Under the pieces are notes generated by a model. That model ran no database searches, was not told where the DNA came from, and was given only the letters and a program-made list of their open reading frames with translations. A DNA stretch of 64,000 bases from an uncultured Eubacteriales bacterium. Its GTDB lineage: Bacteria > Bacillota > Clostridia > Lachnospirales > Lachnospiraceae. Of the stretch, positions 26,256-35,605 are shown piece by piece. The DNA lies in contig CASDVE010000035.1 in assembly GCA_949284175.1 (NCBI GenBank), positions 1 through 64,000 on the forward strand, written 5' to 3'. The translations under genes and the position numbers were made by a program. The number at the start of each line of letters is the position of its first letter. Position 1 is the stretch's first letter.

Positions 26256-27911
26256 ATGAGAATTGGTTATAAAAATGGAATCATTTATACAGGAGAATCT
26301 TTTAGCGATTATTTTATTGTGGAAGATGGTGTGTTTAAAAAAGTAGGGATATGGGAAAAAGAAACAGAAAATAAGAGAGAATTATTAGAAAACAGTGTAG
26401 ATAGAATGATTGATCTACAAGGTAAATTTGTATGTGCAGGATTTAATGATTCTCATCTACATTTATTGTACTATGGTGGGATGTTGTCTATGCCAGAAAT
26501 TTCAAAACACACCACTTCTTTAAAAGAATTAGTAGAGTATTTAAAGGACTATACCCGAAAAAAACAAGAAGATGGCTCATTAAGAGAAAGTGCTTGGATT
26601 AAGGGCATTGGATTTAATCAAGATTACTTTAAAGATGAGAAACGATTTCCTAATCGGTATGATTTAGATAAAGTTTCAACAGAACATCCTATTTGTATCA
26701 CTCGTGCTTGTGGACACAGTTGTGTTGTGAACTCAAAGGCGTTAGAATTGCTTGGAATCAACAAGGACACAAAACAAATAGAAGGCGGTTACTTTGAAGT
26801 AGATGAAAATGGAGAACCTCTTGGCATTTTCTTTGAGAAAGCACTGGAAATGGTCTATGAAAAATTTCCAAAAGTGACAAAAGAAGAAATAAAAGAAATG
26901 ATTTTATTGGGGTGTCAAAGATTAAATTCTTATGGAATTACTTCAGCCCAGTCAGATGATTATGAGGCTTTTGCAAATTTAGATTATCACGTTGTAATGG
27001 AGGCAATAGAAGAATTAGCCAAAGAAGAAAAATTAACGGTTCGTATTAACGAACAAGTGCATTTTACAAACTTATGTGATTTAAAAAAATTTGTAGAAGA
27101 AAATAATCATGTACGGGGCAATGAATGGTTCAAACAAGGTCCATTAAAAATGTTAGGAGATGGGTCTTTAGGGGCTAGAACAGCATATTTAAGTGTTCCT
27201 TATGCGGATAAACAAGATACAAAAGGAATTGCAGTATATAGTCAAAAACAGTTTGATGAAATGTGTTCTTATGCCAATCGACATGGGTTGCAGATAGCCA
27301 TTCATGCCATAGGAGATGGAATCTTAGATTGTATTTTACTTTCTTATAAGAAAGCTTTAAAAGAATATCCAAGAAACGATCACCGTCATGGAATTGTACA
27401 TTGTCAGATTACAAGACCCGATCAAATAGAACAAGTGAAAGATATGGGACTTCATGTGTATATCCAGTCTATTTTTTTAGATTATGATATTCATATCGTA
27501 AAAGAGCGGGTTGGAGAGAAATTAGCCTCCACAAGTTATCAAGCAAAAACACTATTAGAAAAAGGAATTACTATTTCAAATGGATCGGATGCACCAGTAG
27601 AAGAGCCAAACGTCATGAAAGGGATTCAGTGTGCTATAACAAGACAAAACATTGGGCATACAGTAGAGCCATATTTATCAAAAGAAGCACTTACAGTGAA
27701 AGAAGCCATTGATAGTTTTACAAAACATGGAGCATATGCTTCTTTTGAGGAAAAAGAAAAAGGACAGATAAAAGAGGGGATGTTTGCAGATTTTATTGTT
27801 TTAGAAGAAAATCCATTTGAAATAGACGCCTATCGTCTCAGTGAAATAAAAGTGTTAGCCACTTATATAAATGGGAAGAAAGTTTATGAACATAATGAGA
27901 ATAAAGATTGA
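26256..27911 (+). CDS. YtcJ-like amidohydrolase
   Basis: The 551-residue protein matches the YtcJ type of metal-dependent amidohydrolases: the CAGFNDSHLHLLYY metal site near residue 65, HAIGDGILD, HCQITRPDQIE, SNGSDAPVEEPN (the late Asp) and a C-terminal KEGMFADFIVLEENPFEI returning to the beta sandwich. It probably hydrolyses an N-acyl or cyclic amide compound in the cytoplasm; the substrate is unknown. AAGGAG lies upstream of ATG 26256. It stands alone, followed by a dehydrogenase. Confidence 0.85.
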   Translation: MRIGYKNGIIYTGESFSDYFIVEDGVFKKVGIWEKETENKRELLENSVDRMIDLQGKFVCAGFNDSHLHLLYYGGMLSMPEISKHTTSLKELVEYLKDYTRKKQEDGSLRESAWIKGIGFNQDYFKDEKRFPNRYDLDKVSTEHPICITRACGHSCVVNSKALELLGINKDTKQIEGGYFEVDENGEPLGIFFEKALEMVYEKFPKVTKEEIKEMILLGCQRLNSYGITSAQSDDYEAFANLDYHVVMEAIEELAKEEKLTVRINEQVHFTNLCDLKKFVEENNHVRGNEWFKQGPLKMLGDGSLGARTAYLSVPYADKQDTKGIAVYSQKQFDEMCSYANRHGLQIAIHAIGDGILDCILLSYKKALKEYPRNDHRHGIVHCQITRPDQIEQVKDMGLHVYIQSIFLDYDIHIVKERVGEKLASTSYQAKTLLEKGITISNGSDAPVEEPNVMKGIQCAITRQNIGHTVEPYLSKEALTVKEAIDSFTKHGAYASFEEKEKGQIKEGMFADFIVLEENPFEIDAYRLSEIKVLATYINGKKVYEHNENKD

Positions 27912-28076
27912 TATTATATTATAAGTGTCTACTTCTATAAGTGGAGAGTAACTTAACAAAAAAGCTATTTCATATTACAAAGTTCAAAAGAATTGTTCAG
28001 AAAAATATGAGATAACCTTTATTTCTTGAAGAGTCTCAAGAAGGATTTCGTAAAGGAATTAGGAAGGAGTAAAAAT

Positions 28077-29018
28077 ATGAGTAGAATAGTGATTATTGGT
28101 GCGGGTCATGTAGGCTCTATGTGTGCATTAAATTTAGCACAAGTTGGCATTTGTGAGGAGATTGTTTTAATTGATATTGTAGAGGGAAAAGCAGATGCAC
28201 AAGCAAAAGATGTGGCGGATGCTACGGTATTTATGAGTAGAGCTCCGATTGTAAGAGCAGGAGGATATGAAGATTGTGATGAGGCAGATATCGTTGTCAA
28301 TGCCGTTGGAATGTCAAGAAAGAAAGGTCAAACTCGTCTTGATATGCTAGATGACAGTATCAATATGATGAAGGATGTCATTGACAAATTAAATCGGACA
28401 AAGTTTTCTGGATATTTTATTTCCATTACAAATCCATGTGATGTGATTGTGAACTATGCGAGAAAGCATTTAGACTTGCCAAAGAATAAAATTTTTGGTA
28501 CAGGAACTTCTTTAGACACAGCTCGTCTAAAATTGACATTACATCATTTAACAGGAATTGCTATCAATTCGATTCAATGTTTTGCGTTGGGAGAACATGG
28601 AGATTCATCTATGGTTCCTCTGTCTCATATTTCCTTTATGGGAAAACCTCTTTTGGAATTACAAGAGGAGCAATCAGATATTTATGGAAAAGTGACAGAA
28701 GAGTTATTGCTTGATAGAACGCATCAGCTTGGCATGGAGATTGTTATCGGAAAAGGTTCTACCGAGTTTGGCATAGGAGCAGCAGTAGCCGATATTTGTA
28801 AAGCGATTTTCTATGATGAAAAGAAAATTATTCCAGTATCTGCTTTACTAGAAGGAGAGTATGGAGAAGAAGAAATCATGATAGGTGTGCCAGCCATTAT
28901 TGGAAAAAATGGGATGGAAGGAGTTATTTCGCTTCGCCTTACTGAGGATGAACTGGAAAAATTCCATGCCTCTTGTGAGATTGTCCGTTCCTATATAAGA
29001 AGAGCAGAGTTAAAGTAA
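28077..29018 (+). CDS. Lactate/malate dehydrogenase-family protein
   Basis: The 313-residue protein has [14 protein letters not shown] (NAD site), VLIDI (Asp marks NAD preference), [18 protein letters not shown] (catalytic Asp and substrate Arg) and GEHGDSS (catalytic His). In the mobile loop MSRKKGQTR, the position that is Gln in lactate dehydrogenases (NQKPGETR) is Arg. In the classic B. stearothermophilus work that Arg favours oxaloacetate, so malate or another dicarboxylate may be the substrate. The start is ATG 28077 after AAGGAG. Confidence 0.85.
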   Translation: MSRIVIIGAGHVGSMCALNLAQVGICEEIVLIDIVEGKADAQAKDVADATVFMSRAPIVRAGGYEDCDEADIVVNAVGMSRKKGQTRLDMLDDSINMMKDVIDKLNRTKFSGYFISITNPCDVIVNYARKHLDLPKNKIFGTGTSLDTARLKLTLHHLTGIAINSIQCFALGEHGDSSMVPLSHISFMGKPLLELQEEQSDIYGKVTEELLLDRTHQLGMEIVIGKGSTEFGIGAAVADICKAIFYDEKKIIPVSALLEGEYGEEEIMIGVPAIIGKNGMEGVISLRLTEDELEKFHASCEIVRSYIRRAELK

Positions 29019-29022
29019 TACT

Positions 29023-29175
29023 TGCAAGCTAGGAAGTGCTATTAAAAAATCAGGAATTCCAAGAGAAGAAATTTTCTGTTTACGAATCCTATTCTTGCTG
29101 AAATTGGTTCAAAATATGGTAAGAGCGTTGCGCAATTTCAATGTATTTAATTTTTCTTTGGTAGAAGAAGAATAG
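29023..29175 (+). pseudogene. Aldo/keto reductase, three collapsed fragments
   Basis: Within 150 bases lie three pieces in order: LGSAIKKSGIPREEIF (helix after the nucleotide loop), NPILAEIGSKYGKSVAQ in another frame (late helix), and NFNVFNFSLVEEE (family C-terminus). The second and third match the fragment at 528-869 ([25 protein letters not shown]). At least two deletions and frame changes have occurred. Non-coding remnant. Confidence 0.7.
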
Positions 29176-29180
29176 TAAAA

Positions 29181-29280
29181 ATGGGCTGTTACAAAATCTG
29201 AAAGTTTAGATAGACATAGTAATAATAAAAGTTATAAGTATGAATATCTTATAGAAACAATTGATTTTGTAACAGCCCAT
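29181..29280. mobile_element. 100-base MITE-like element
   Basis: Perfect 18-base terminal inverted repeats, ATGGGCTGTTACAAAATC and GATTTTGTAACAGCCCAT, enclose 64 AT-rich bases. There is no coding capacity and no T tract, so it is more like a miniature inverted-repeat element than a terminator. The ends resemble those of known IS families (GGGCTGT start), but I cannot assign a parent. Confidence 0.55.
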
Positions 29281-29329
29281 TAAAAGGTTTTCTGTTTTAT
29301 CCTGTTATTACATGTCATAGAACATTTGA

Positions 29330-29980
29330 TCAAAAAGGAAGTACTGCTTGTTTATACTGTACAGTAATCCATTTAAGTTCTGTAAATTCTTCTATGGAGT
29401 AAGCACCTCCTTCTCGACCAACACCACTATTTTTTATCCCTCCGAATGCAACGGTGGAGTTATCAGCAACGGTTGCATTATTGATATGTACCATTCCTGC
29501 CTCCATCAATAAAGATAATTCCATTGCTTTTGAAAGATCATTTGTTAATAAAGAAGAGGAGAGTCCATATTCATTATCATTGCATAGGCGTACTGCATCT
29601 TCTGCATTTTTTGCCTTGATAATGGAAGTGACTGGACCAAAACTTTCCTCATAAAAAATACGCATATCTGGAGTTACATCTTTTAAGACTGTTGGCTGAT
29701 AATAGTTTCCCTCATGAGTGCCTCCAGTCATTAAAATCGCCCCTTTTTCAATCTCGGTTACTTCTTCTCCAACTTCCTCTACAATACCACAGCCTTCATG
29801 ACCGAGTACAGCTGGAAGAGGCACAGGGATCATTTGATTTTGTGCTACTTCATCTGTATGGCATACACCACTAGCACGAATTTTTACAAGGACTTCTCCT
29901 TTTTTTGGTGATTGTAAGTCGACTTCTTCAAATTGAAATGGTTTCCCTTTTTCTCTAACAATTGCTGCTTTTATTTTCAT
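29330..29980 (-). pseudogene. Alcohol dehydrogenase/aldehyde dehydrogenase chimera
   Basis: The open frame of 216 residues joins two unrelated enzymes. Residues 1-80 are the N-terminus of a zinc-dependent medium-chain alcohol dehydrogenase (GVCHTDEVAQ, VLGHEGCGIVEEVG). From about residue 80 on it is the C-terminus of an aldehyde dehydrogenase (MTGGTHEGNYYQPTVL, FYEESFGPVTS, GGIKNSGVGREGG). The nucleotide-binding domain of the first and the catalytic Cys of the second are gone. Both parts share Glu-Lys-Gly at the joint, suggesting a deletion through short homology between adjacent genes. Not expected to be active. Confidence 0.8.
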
Positions 29981-30487
29981 TTTTACTTCCTAATGAATCC
30001 CAATATATAATGTTTCAATATAAAATGAAAGCGTATATAGTTTCTGCTTTTCCCTATCCGATTGAGTAGAGACTCCTAGTATATAATGTTATTTTTGTAA
30101 CACCTCCTACATAAATATGATACTTTTATTAATAAAAATTATATCAACTATTCAATCAAATGTAAATGAAATGATGATACAAAAAGGGTGTTTTATATTA
30201 TTTTTTTGAATTCTTATATTTATATGGAGTATTGTGTGTATAATAGAGTTTGAGATTTTTTACAATAGGGCGCTTGAGAGAATAAAATTATGGTTTATAT
30301 GGAGCTAAAGAAGCAGAGGTATCGAAAATTTATAGGATTATATTTAGGTTCATGCTATAATTAAATAAAAAGTCAAAGGATGAAGATATATTAAAGTTAC
30401 AAAGGGGAAAAAGTTTACTATATTATTTTGCGTCCAGTATGATAGATTACTTATATGAATGATTATAAAAAGGAACGGAACATACCT
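29981..30487. other. Gene-free AT-rich stretch
   Basis: About 500 bases without a recognisable gene. On the minus strand an orphan AGGAGG (near 30105) with no open frame behind it lies upstream of the dehydrogenase chimera, perhaps the leftover start of a deleted gene. Nothing else stands out. Confidence 0.4.
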
Positions 30488-30819
30488 ATGAAAAATGATA
30501 AAATAATGCAGCTACAACAAGGGCTTAATACAGCCTTGGAATTACTCCTCTTTTACAGGCATTAAAAGAATTAGAAAACCGTGGAATCAAAGGGCAAATT
30601 CTGACTACCGATTATTTGAATTTCAGTGAGCCTAAGGCACTAAAGAAATTAAATGATTTAAAAAATATTACAATAAAGGTGTACCAAACAGGAGGAGCAG
30701 GAGAGCTTGTATTAAAGGAGCATAAAGATGCAAAATGGTTAACGAAAGAAGCGCTAGAGAGTGTGGAATGGTTGCCAGCTGATTGTGGATTGATTGAGAA
30801 GTTAAAGACATATCTATAA
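30488..30819 (+). pseudogene. Helicase (PLD/DUF3427 type) and NUDIX remnant
   Basis: From ATG 30488 the frame reads LQQGLNTALE, typical of the start of DUF3427-type helicases, then shifts at about 30540 to TPLLQALKELENRGIKGQ and ILTTDYLNFSEPKALKKL of the phospholipase-D-like domain. At about 30690 it changes to GELVLKEHKDAKWLTKE and WLPADCGLIEKLKTYL, the C-terminus of a MutT/NUDIX hydrolase. A full protein or gene pair would be several times longer. It may come from one helicase-NUDIX gene or two adjacent genes. Confidence 0.65.
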
Positions 30820-30846
30820 AAAAGAGGAGCAGATGCCCCTCTTTTG
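30820..30846. terminator. Bidirectional terminator
   Basis: AAAAGAGG and CCTCTTTT pair around a short loop, with A and T runs on both sides. It separates the remnant from the convergent siderophore operon. Confidence 0.65.
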
Positions 30847-30866
30847 TTACATAGAAAGCTAAATTG

Positions 30867-31919
30867 TTAAAAAATATCCGGATATAAAAACTTAGCTAAT
30901 GTTTCCATGCAGTCAAAGGTCTGGAATCCATATCCCATAAATTGGTTATAGTCAACGGCGATGATTTGTTTATTTTGAATGGCAGGAACACTTGCTAAAA
31001 CGTCGTCATTTAATAAAGAATCAATGGCTGTTTTATCCGTATCAGCATTATTTGTTCCATTCACATAAATAATAACATCGGGATTTAAGGAGATTAAGTT
31101 TTCAGAGGAGAGACCATTTGCTCCTGTATCCATAATATTTTGTGCGTGAAGTGTTTCAAGCATATTGTTTTGTAATGTAGCATTTTTACCATAAGCACCA
31201 AAGGTTCCATCTTGATAATTTACCATAACTAACACTTTTTTCTCATCAGAAGAGATGGTACTTGCTTTTTCTTCAATAGCAGTTAATCTCTGTTCTAAAG
31301 TATCGGCATAGGCATTTGCTGTTTCTTGAATGTTAAAAATCATTCCAATATTTTTAACATCGTGAATAATACTTTCTAAAGTTTGAGGTTCATCCATACG
31401 AGCTGCTTCTTGGGTATACACAGAAATGCCCATTTGATTTAAATCAGAAATCGTTCCAAAAGAATCATCCGTAAAGGATTTTGCGCGTCCGATTACCATA
31501 TCTGGTTCTAAACCAACAATCTTTTCTTTGGAAACTTCCCTTTTATCTGCAAGAATAGGAATGCGGTCATATTCTTCTTTTAAGCGATCTAACGTTTCAT
31601 TATCTTTGGCCACGGTTCCGATAATTTTAGAACCAAGTCCTAATTCAAGTAAGAGTTCCGTACTTGATTGGTTATTTGTGATAACCTTTTCTGGAACGGC
31701 TGTAATGGTTTGTTCATAACTGGCCCCAGTATCATCAATTGCCTGATATGTGTAGGGATAGGAAGTTTCTGCACTGATGTCTGAATTATTTCCAGTAGAT
31801 GTAGTCGCAGTTGTAGTCTCAGAAGAAGTGGATTGTGTGTTGGTGGCTCCACAACCACTAAGGATCAAGGTGCTAGTGAATAACGTTACAGTACAAAGAC
31901 AAAATATTTTCTTTCTCAT
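30867..31919 (-). CDS. Siderophore/iron ABC transporter substrate-binding lipoprotein
   Basis: The 350-residue protein starts with a lipoprotein signal (TLILSGCGATN, lipobox Cys at about residue 23), a Ser/Thr-rich linker, and a FepB/BtuF-type binding domain (ELGLGSKIIGTVAKD, EPDMVIGRAKSF, NPDVIIYVNG). It should bind a ferric siderophore, heme or cobalamin outside the membrane. It is last in a minus-strand order permease, ATPase, binding protein. The ligand cannot be read from sequence; the shared operator with the second system argues for iron. Confidence 0.88.
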   Translation of the reverse strand: MRKKIFCLCTVTLFTSTLILSGCGATNTQSTSSETTTATTSTGNNSDISAETSYPYTYQAIDDTGASYEQTITAVPEKVITNNQSSTELLLELGLGSKIIGTVAKDNETLDRLKEEYDRIPILADKREVSKEKIVGLEPDMVIGRAKSFTDDSFGTISDLNQMGISVYTQEAARMDEPQTLESIIHDVKNIGMIFNIQETANAYADTLEQRLTAIEEKASTISSDEKKVLVMVNYQDGTFGAYGKNATLQNNMLETLHAQNIMDTGANGLSSENLISLNPDVIIYVNGTNNADTDKTAIDSLLNDDVLASVPAIQNKQIIAVDYNQFMGYGFQTFDCMETLAKFLYPDIF

Positions 31920-31951
31920 GTTAAAATCCTCCTAAAATGCCAAGTAGGCAG

Positions 31952-32719
31952 TTATAATGAATAGAAATATTGAATGGACAATTGTCCAGTTTTTGGATGA
32001 ATGGATATTTCTGCATCCACATCGTAAATCTTTTTTATCATTTCTGATGTAATGACTTGTTTTGGTGCACCAGAAGCCACAACCTCGCCTTGTTTTAAAA
32101 GATAAATCTCATCACAGTAAGCAGATGCCAGTGAGAGATCGTGAAGGGCTGATATCACACAAATATTTAGATTTTTTACAATGGATAAAATTTGAATCTG
32201 GTATTTAATATCCAAATGGTTTGTAGGTTCGTCTAAAATTAATACTTTTGGTTCTTGAGCAAGGGCTCTTGCAAGGAAAATTCTTTGCTTTTCTCCTCCT
32301 GATAATGTGGAAAAGTTCCGTTCTGCATAGTCTGACATTCCCACTTGTTCTAAGGCTTTCATCGTGATCTCATAATCCCTTTTTTGATCCCGTTCTAACA
32401 TTCCCTTGTGGGGAGAACGCCCCATTAAAACAATTTCAAATACTTTGAATTCAAAATGTAGGGCATGAAATTGGGATACAACTGCCATATTTTGTGCTAC
32501 TTCTTTCTTGCTATATTGTTCTATATTTTTTCCACCAAGATAAATCGTTCCAGCGTGTGGCTTTAACACTTGATAGATTGATTTTAATAGGGTCGATTTT
32601 CCACTGCCATTTGGACCTAAAAGTCCAATAAAATGATGTTCTTTTGCATGAAGACTTATGCCTTTTATAATGTTTGAAGTGGCAATTTTCACTTCAAGGT
32701 TTTCTACTTTTAAATCCAT
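31952..32719 (-). CDS. Siderophore ABC transporter ATPase (FecE/FepC type)
   Basis: The 255-residue ATPase has GPNGSGKST (Walker A), LSGGEKQRIF (signature) and VLILDEPTNHLD (Walker B). It powers the FecCD-type permease encoded immediately upstream. AGGAGG precedes its start. All motifs are intact. Confidence 0.92.
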   Translation of the reverse strand: MDLKVENLEVKIATSNIIKGISLHAKEHHFIGLLGPNGSGKSTLLKSIYQVLKPHAGTIYLGGKNIEQYSKKEVAQNMAVVSQFHALHFEFKVFEIVLMGRSPHKGMLERDQKRDYEITMKALEQVGMSDYAERNFSTLSGGEKQRIFLARALAQEPKVLILDEPTNHLDIKYQIQILSIVKNLNICVISALHDLSLASAYCDEIYLLKQGEVVASGAPKQVITSEMIKKIYDVDAEISIHPKTGQLSIQYFYSL

Positions 32720-32731
32720 AAAATCCTCCTT

Positions 32732-33814
32732 TTACTCATGGAAACGATAGCTCTTTTTGATGAGTATATAAGCAAAAAATGGAGCTCCAATCAGAGCGGT
32801 TATAATTCCGATTGGAAGTTCTGCATTTGGAATTGTAATACGAGCAAACGCATCTGCCCATAAAAGAAAAATAGATCCGCATAAAATAGAAATTGGGAGC
32901 AATCTCTTATGATCAGAACCGATAATGGCTCGAACAATATGGGGTATAATTAATCCAACGAATCCAATAATTCCACAAGAAGAAACGAGGACACCGGTTA
33001 ATAAAGAGGTGAGAACCATATAAAGCCTTCGGTATGTTCCAAGAGAGATACCAAGAGTAATGGCTGATTCATCACCTAAAAGTAAAGTATTTAAAATACG
33101 ATGTTGGAATAAAAAGAAAATGCAAAAACAAAACACTAAAAAACAAGGGAAGAAGATCGTATTCCATTTCGCTCCGGCAAGGGAGCCCATTGTCCAAAAT
33201 TTGATGCTTTGCATTCCTTCTGCATTGCTATTCATGGTGATAATAAAATTGCTAAGGGCGTTACAAAGTGCATTGATCACAGTACCGGATAAAACAAGTT
33301 TTGCACTTGTCATTTTAGAGCCAGTAGAGGATAAGAGTAGTACAGCAAAAGCGGAGATCACTGCTCCGATAAATGCCCAAAAGGCTGTTCCCGTCATAAA
33401 TAAAAATTGGAATCCACCAATGCCCAACATGATGGAAAAGGTAGCACCAAGAGAAGCTCCAGAAGAAATACCTAAAATATAAGGTTCTGCTAGAGGGTTA
33501 TCAACGCTAGCTTGCATCACAGTGCCACATAGGGCGAGCCCAGCACCACAAAATAAGCCGAGTAAGATTCTAGGCATACGAATTTGCCATACAATATTGA
33601 TCTCTGCTAATGAAATCTCAAGATTATTAGGGACAGCGTGCAGTCCAAACAGTTTGTCCAAAAGAATCCAATAAGTATGAGAGGGGTGAATTTTCATGGA
33701 GCCAAGTGATATGGATAGTACACAAGAAAGTAAAAGAAGAAAAACAAGAAAAAGAATCAGCAATAAAAAACGCTTGTTTTTCTTTCTTTGGGCGGTATAG
33801 ATATCTGGTATCAT
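32732..33814 (-). CDS. FecCD-family iron-siderophore permease
   Basis: The 360-residue integral membrane protein has about ten hydrophobic segments and FecCD signatures (RMPRILLGLFCGAGLALCG, NPLAEPYILGISSGASLG, GFVGLIIPHIVR). One subunit is encoded here, so it presumably acts as a homodimer. First gene of the operon, behind the promoter and palindrome at 33851-33908. Confidence 0.92.
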   Translation of the reverse strand: MIPDIYTAQRKKNKRFLLLILFLVFLLLLSCVLSISLGSMKIHPSHTYWILLDKLFGLHAVPNNLEISLAEINIVWQIRMPRILLGLFCGAGLALCGTVMQASVDNPLAEPYILGISSGASLGATFSIMLGIGGFQFLFMTGTAFWAFIGAVISAFAVLLLSSTGSKMTSAKLVLSGTVINALCNALSNFIITMNSNAEGMQSIKFWTMGSLAGAKWNTIFFPCFLVFCFCIFFLFQHRILNTLLLGDESAITLGISLGTYRRLYMVLTSLLTGVLVSSCGIIGFVGLIIPHIVRAIIGSDHKRLLPISILCGSIFLLWADAFARITIPNAELPIGIITALIGAPFFAYILIKKSYRFHE

Positions 33815-33850
33815 AATAAAATCCTTTCTAAATGCAGTTCAAATCATGAG

Positions 33851-33908
33851 TTAGTCAAGACTAATCACTGGATATTGGCTATTATAACAGCAGTCATTTC
33901 ATTTTCAA
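33851..33908 (-). promoter_or_regulatory. Promoter and metal-type operator of siderophore system 1
   Basis: On the minus strand TTGAAA (33903-33908) and TATAAT (33881-33886) are spaced 16 bases. Just downstream of the expected start is the palindrome TTAG-TCAAGA-CTAA (33851-33864). The same TTAG-N6-CTAA pattern occurs at the second siderophore operon in the same position. Confidence 0.6.
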
Positions 33909-33968
33909 ATACACAATTATATAAAAACATGGATAATTATTAAATTTAAAAATTAAAATAAAAATAAT

Positions 33969-33998
33969 TTGACAATGTTAAATTTAGCATAATATAAT
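33969..33998 (+). promoter_or_regulatory. Promoter of the AraC regulator gene
   Basis: TTGACA (33969-33974) and TATAAT (33993-33998) with an 18-base spacer, about 35 bases before the start codon. Divergent from the siderophore operon. Confidence 0.75.
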
Positions 33999-34037
33999 AC
34001 GTTTCAAATGAAGAGAGAAAGAAGAGGAGGTAAAAAT

Positions 34038-34844
34038 ATGGACATTGATAAAATCCTTCTAGCAAAAGAGTATGCAAATGTACCCTTTGTTTTATTAAAT
34101 ACAGCATTGTTTGAAAAAAAGCCAACAAGCCAAATGATCACGTATCAAACAACCCATTCAGCATTTGTATTTCCAGTATCGGGGAGAGCAAAGATATATT
34201 TTGATGAAGAGATCTTTGACGCAGTTCCAGGAAAATTAATTCATGGTTGTGCGGGAAAACAACTGACATTTCAGATTATAGGGGATGAACCATTTTGTCA
34301 TATCAATCTATATTATGATCCACAAATAGAAAATCATGGGGTCAATTATATGGGACGAACCTATGAAATGCCAATTATTTATTTTGAACAAGTGATGAAA
34401 TATTTGAAACAAATGATAGAGCTGACAAAAAAACCGGACTTTCGTTCACGATTTCAACTTAATTTTATTTTGCAACATTTATTGAATGAGTTATTTTTTA
34501 AGCATACCAATGAAATGGAAACAAAAGAAGAAGAGCTAGTGCGTCAGATTACAGAATATATTGGAGAGCATTATCCAGAAAATATTACATTAAAAGGGTT
34601 GGCAGAGCAGTTTAAGAAAAATCCAGCTCAATTATCCTATCTATTTTATAAACATACGAATATTCGTCCCATTGACTATTTAATTCAGTATCGGATTGAA
34701 CAGGCGGTGTATTTTCTTCGAGAAAAGGAGTATTCTGTTAAGCAGACAGCCATAGCTGTTGGATATCAAGACGAATTTTATTTTAGTAGACTTTTTAAGA
34801 AGCATACAGGAATACCACCAAGTCATTTGAAAAGAAAGTTTTAA
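34038..34844 (+). CDS. AraC-family regulator next to siderophore operon
   Basis: The 268-residue protein has an N-terminal cupin-like sensor (VFPVSGRAKIYFDEEIFDAV) and a C-terminal AraC DNA-binding domain (ITLKGLAEQFKKNPAQLSYL, YSVKQTAIAVGYQDEFYFSR). It is divergent from the siderophore transport operon and parallel to an esterase gene, so it probably activates one or both, perhaps with the siderophore as signal. The start is ATG 34038 after GAGGAGG. Confidence 0.85.
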   Translation: MDIDKILLAKEYANVPFVLLNTALFEKKPTSQMITYQTTHSAFVFPVSGRAKIYFDEEIFDAVPGKLIHGCAGKQLTFQIIGDEPFCHINLYYDPQIENHGVNYMGRTYEMPIIYFEQVMKYLKQMIELTKKPDFRSRFQLNFILQHLLNELFFKHTNEMETKEEELVRQITEYIGEHYPENITLKGLAEQFKKNPAQLSYLFYKHTNIRPIDYLIQYRIEQAVYFLREKEYSVKQTAIAVGYQDEFYFSRLFKKHTGIPPSHLKRKF

Positions 34845-34882
34845 GGAAAATAGAACATATCATATAGAAGAGAGGATAGAAA

Positions 34883-35605
34883 ATGAAAGGAACGATCGTG
34901 GAAACCCATTATAAAGGATATGGAGTAGGTATTTATCTACCACCATCCTATCAAGAGGAAAGGGAATATCCTTGTGTTGTGATACAGGATGGAGATGTAT
35001 TTATAAAGGTCGTACAGGAAGTATTGACACAAATAGAACAAAGATGGCAACTGGGAGAAGGAGAAGAAACAATCTTACTTTTTCTTTTTTCTAAGAACCG
35101 TCTATTAGAATATACCCCATGGAAAGAAAAAGCCTTGAATCCAAAGTTTGAAGACTTTGGGGGAGGAGGAGATGAGTATTTAGAGTTTTTGGAAAAGGAA
35201 TTTTTATCATGGGCACAAATACAATATAAGATAGATAGAGCAAAACAAGGAATTTTAGGATATTCTTTAAGTGGCTTGATCGCCGTATATGGGGCGACGA
35301 AACATCATGGAGAAGTGTTTAAAAAGGTGGCAAGTCTTTGTGGATCTTTTTGGTACCCAAACTGGATAGCATATTTGGAACAGAACCTTCCAAGTGGAAA
35401 GCAGTTTTATGTTTATTATGGAATAAAAGAAGGTCTAGGAAAAAAAGAAAGGCTTTCAAAAGCTCCCGACTATGCGAAAAAAACCATTCAAATAATACGG
35501 TCTGGAAAGGAAAATGAAGTTATAGTTGCTTATGATGAGGGAGGACATCATGCTTTTATAAAGGAGCGATTTTATAAGGCATTAATATGGATGACAAAGT
35601 GGTAA
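34883..35605 (+). CDS. Putative siderophore esterase (alpha/beta hydrolase)
   Basis: The 240-residue protein is of the esterase D/enterochelin-esterase type: YPCVVIQDGD, the nucleophile elbow ILGYSLSGLIAVYG, and a C-terminal EGGHHAF with the catalytic His. Beside a siderophore uptake operon and its AraC regulator, it likely hydrolyses an ester siderophore to free iron in the cytoplasm (no signal peptide). Substrate is inferred from context only. Confidence 0.75.
   Translation: MKGTIVETHYKGYGVGIYLPPSYQEEREYPCVVIQDGDVFIKVVQEVLTQIEQRWQLGEGEETILLFLFSKNRLLEYTPWKEKALNPKFEDFGGGGDEYLEFLEKEFLSWAQIQYKIDRAKQGILGYSLSGLIAVYGATKHHGEVFKKVASLCGSFWYPNWIAYLEQNLPSGKQFYVYYGIKEGLGKKERLSKAPDYAKKTIQIIRSGKENEVIVAYDEGGHHAFIKERFYKALIWMTKW

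Noticed and set aside
29181-29280. The 18-base inverted repeat as an ordinary terminator
   Set aside because: The 64-base loop and lack of a T run after the right arm make a terminator unlikely; kept as a MITE-like element.
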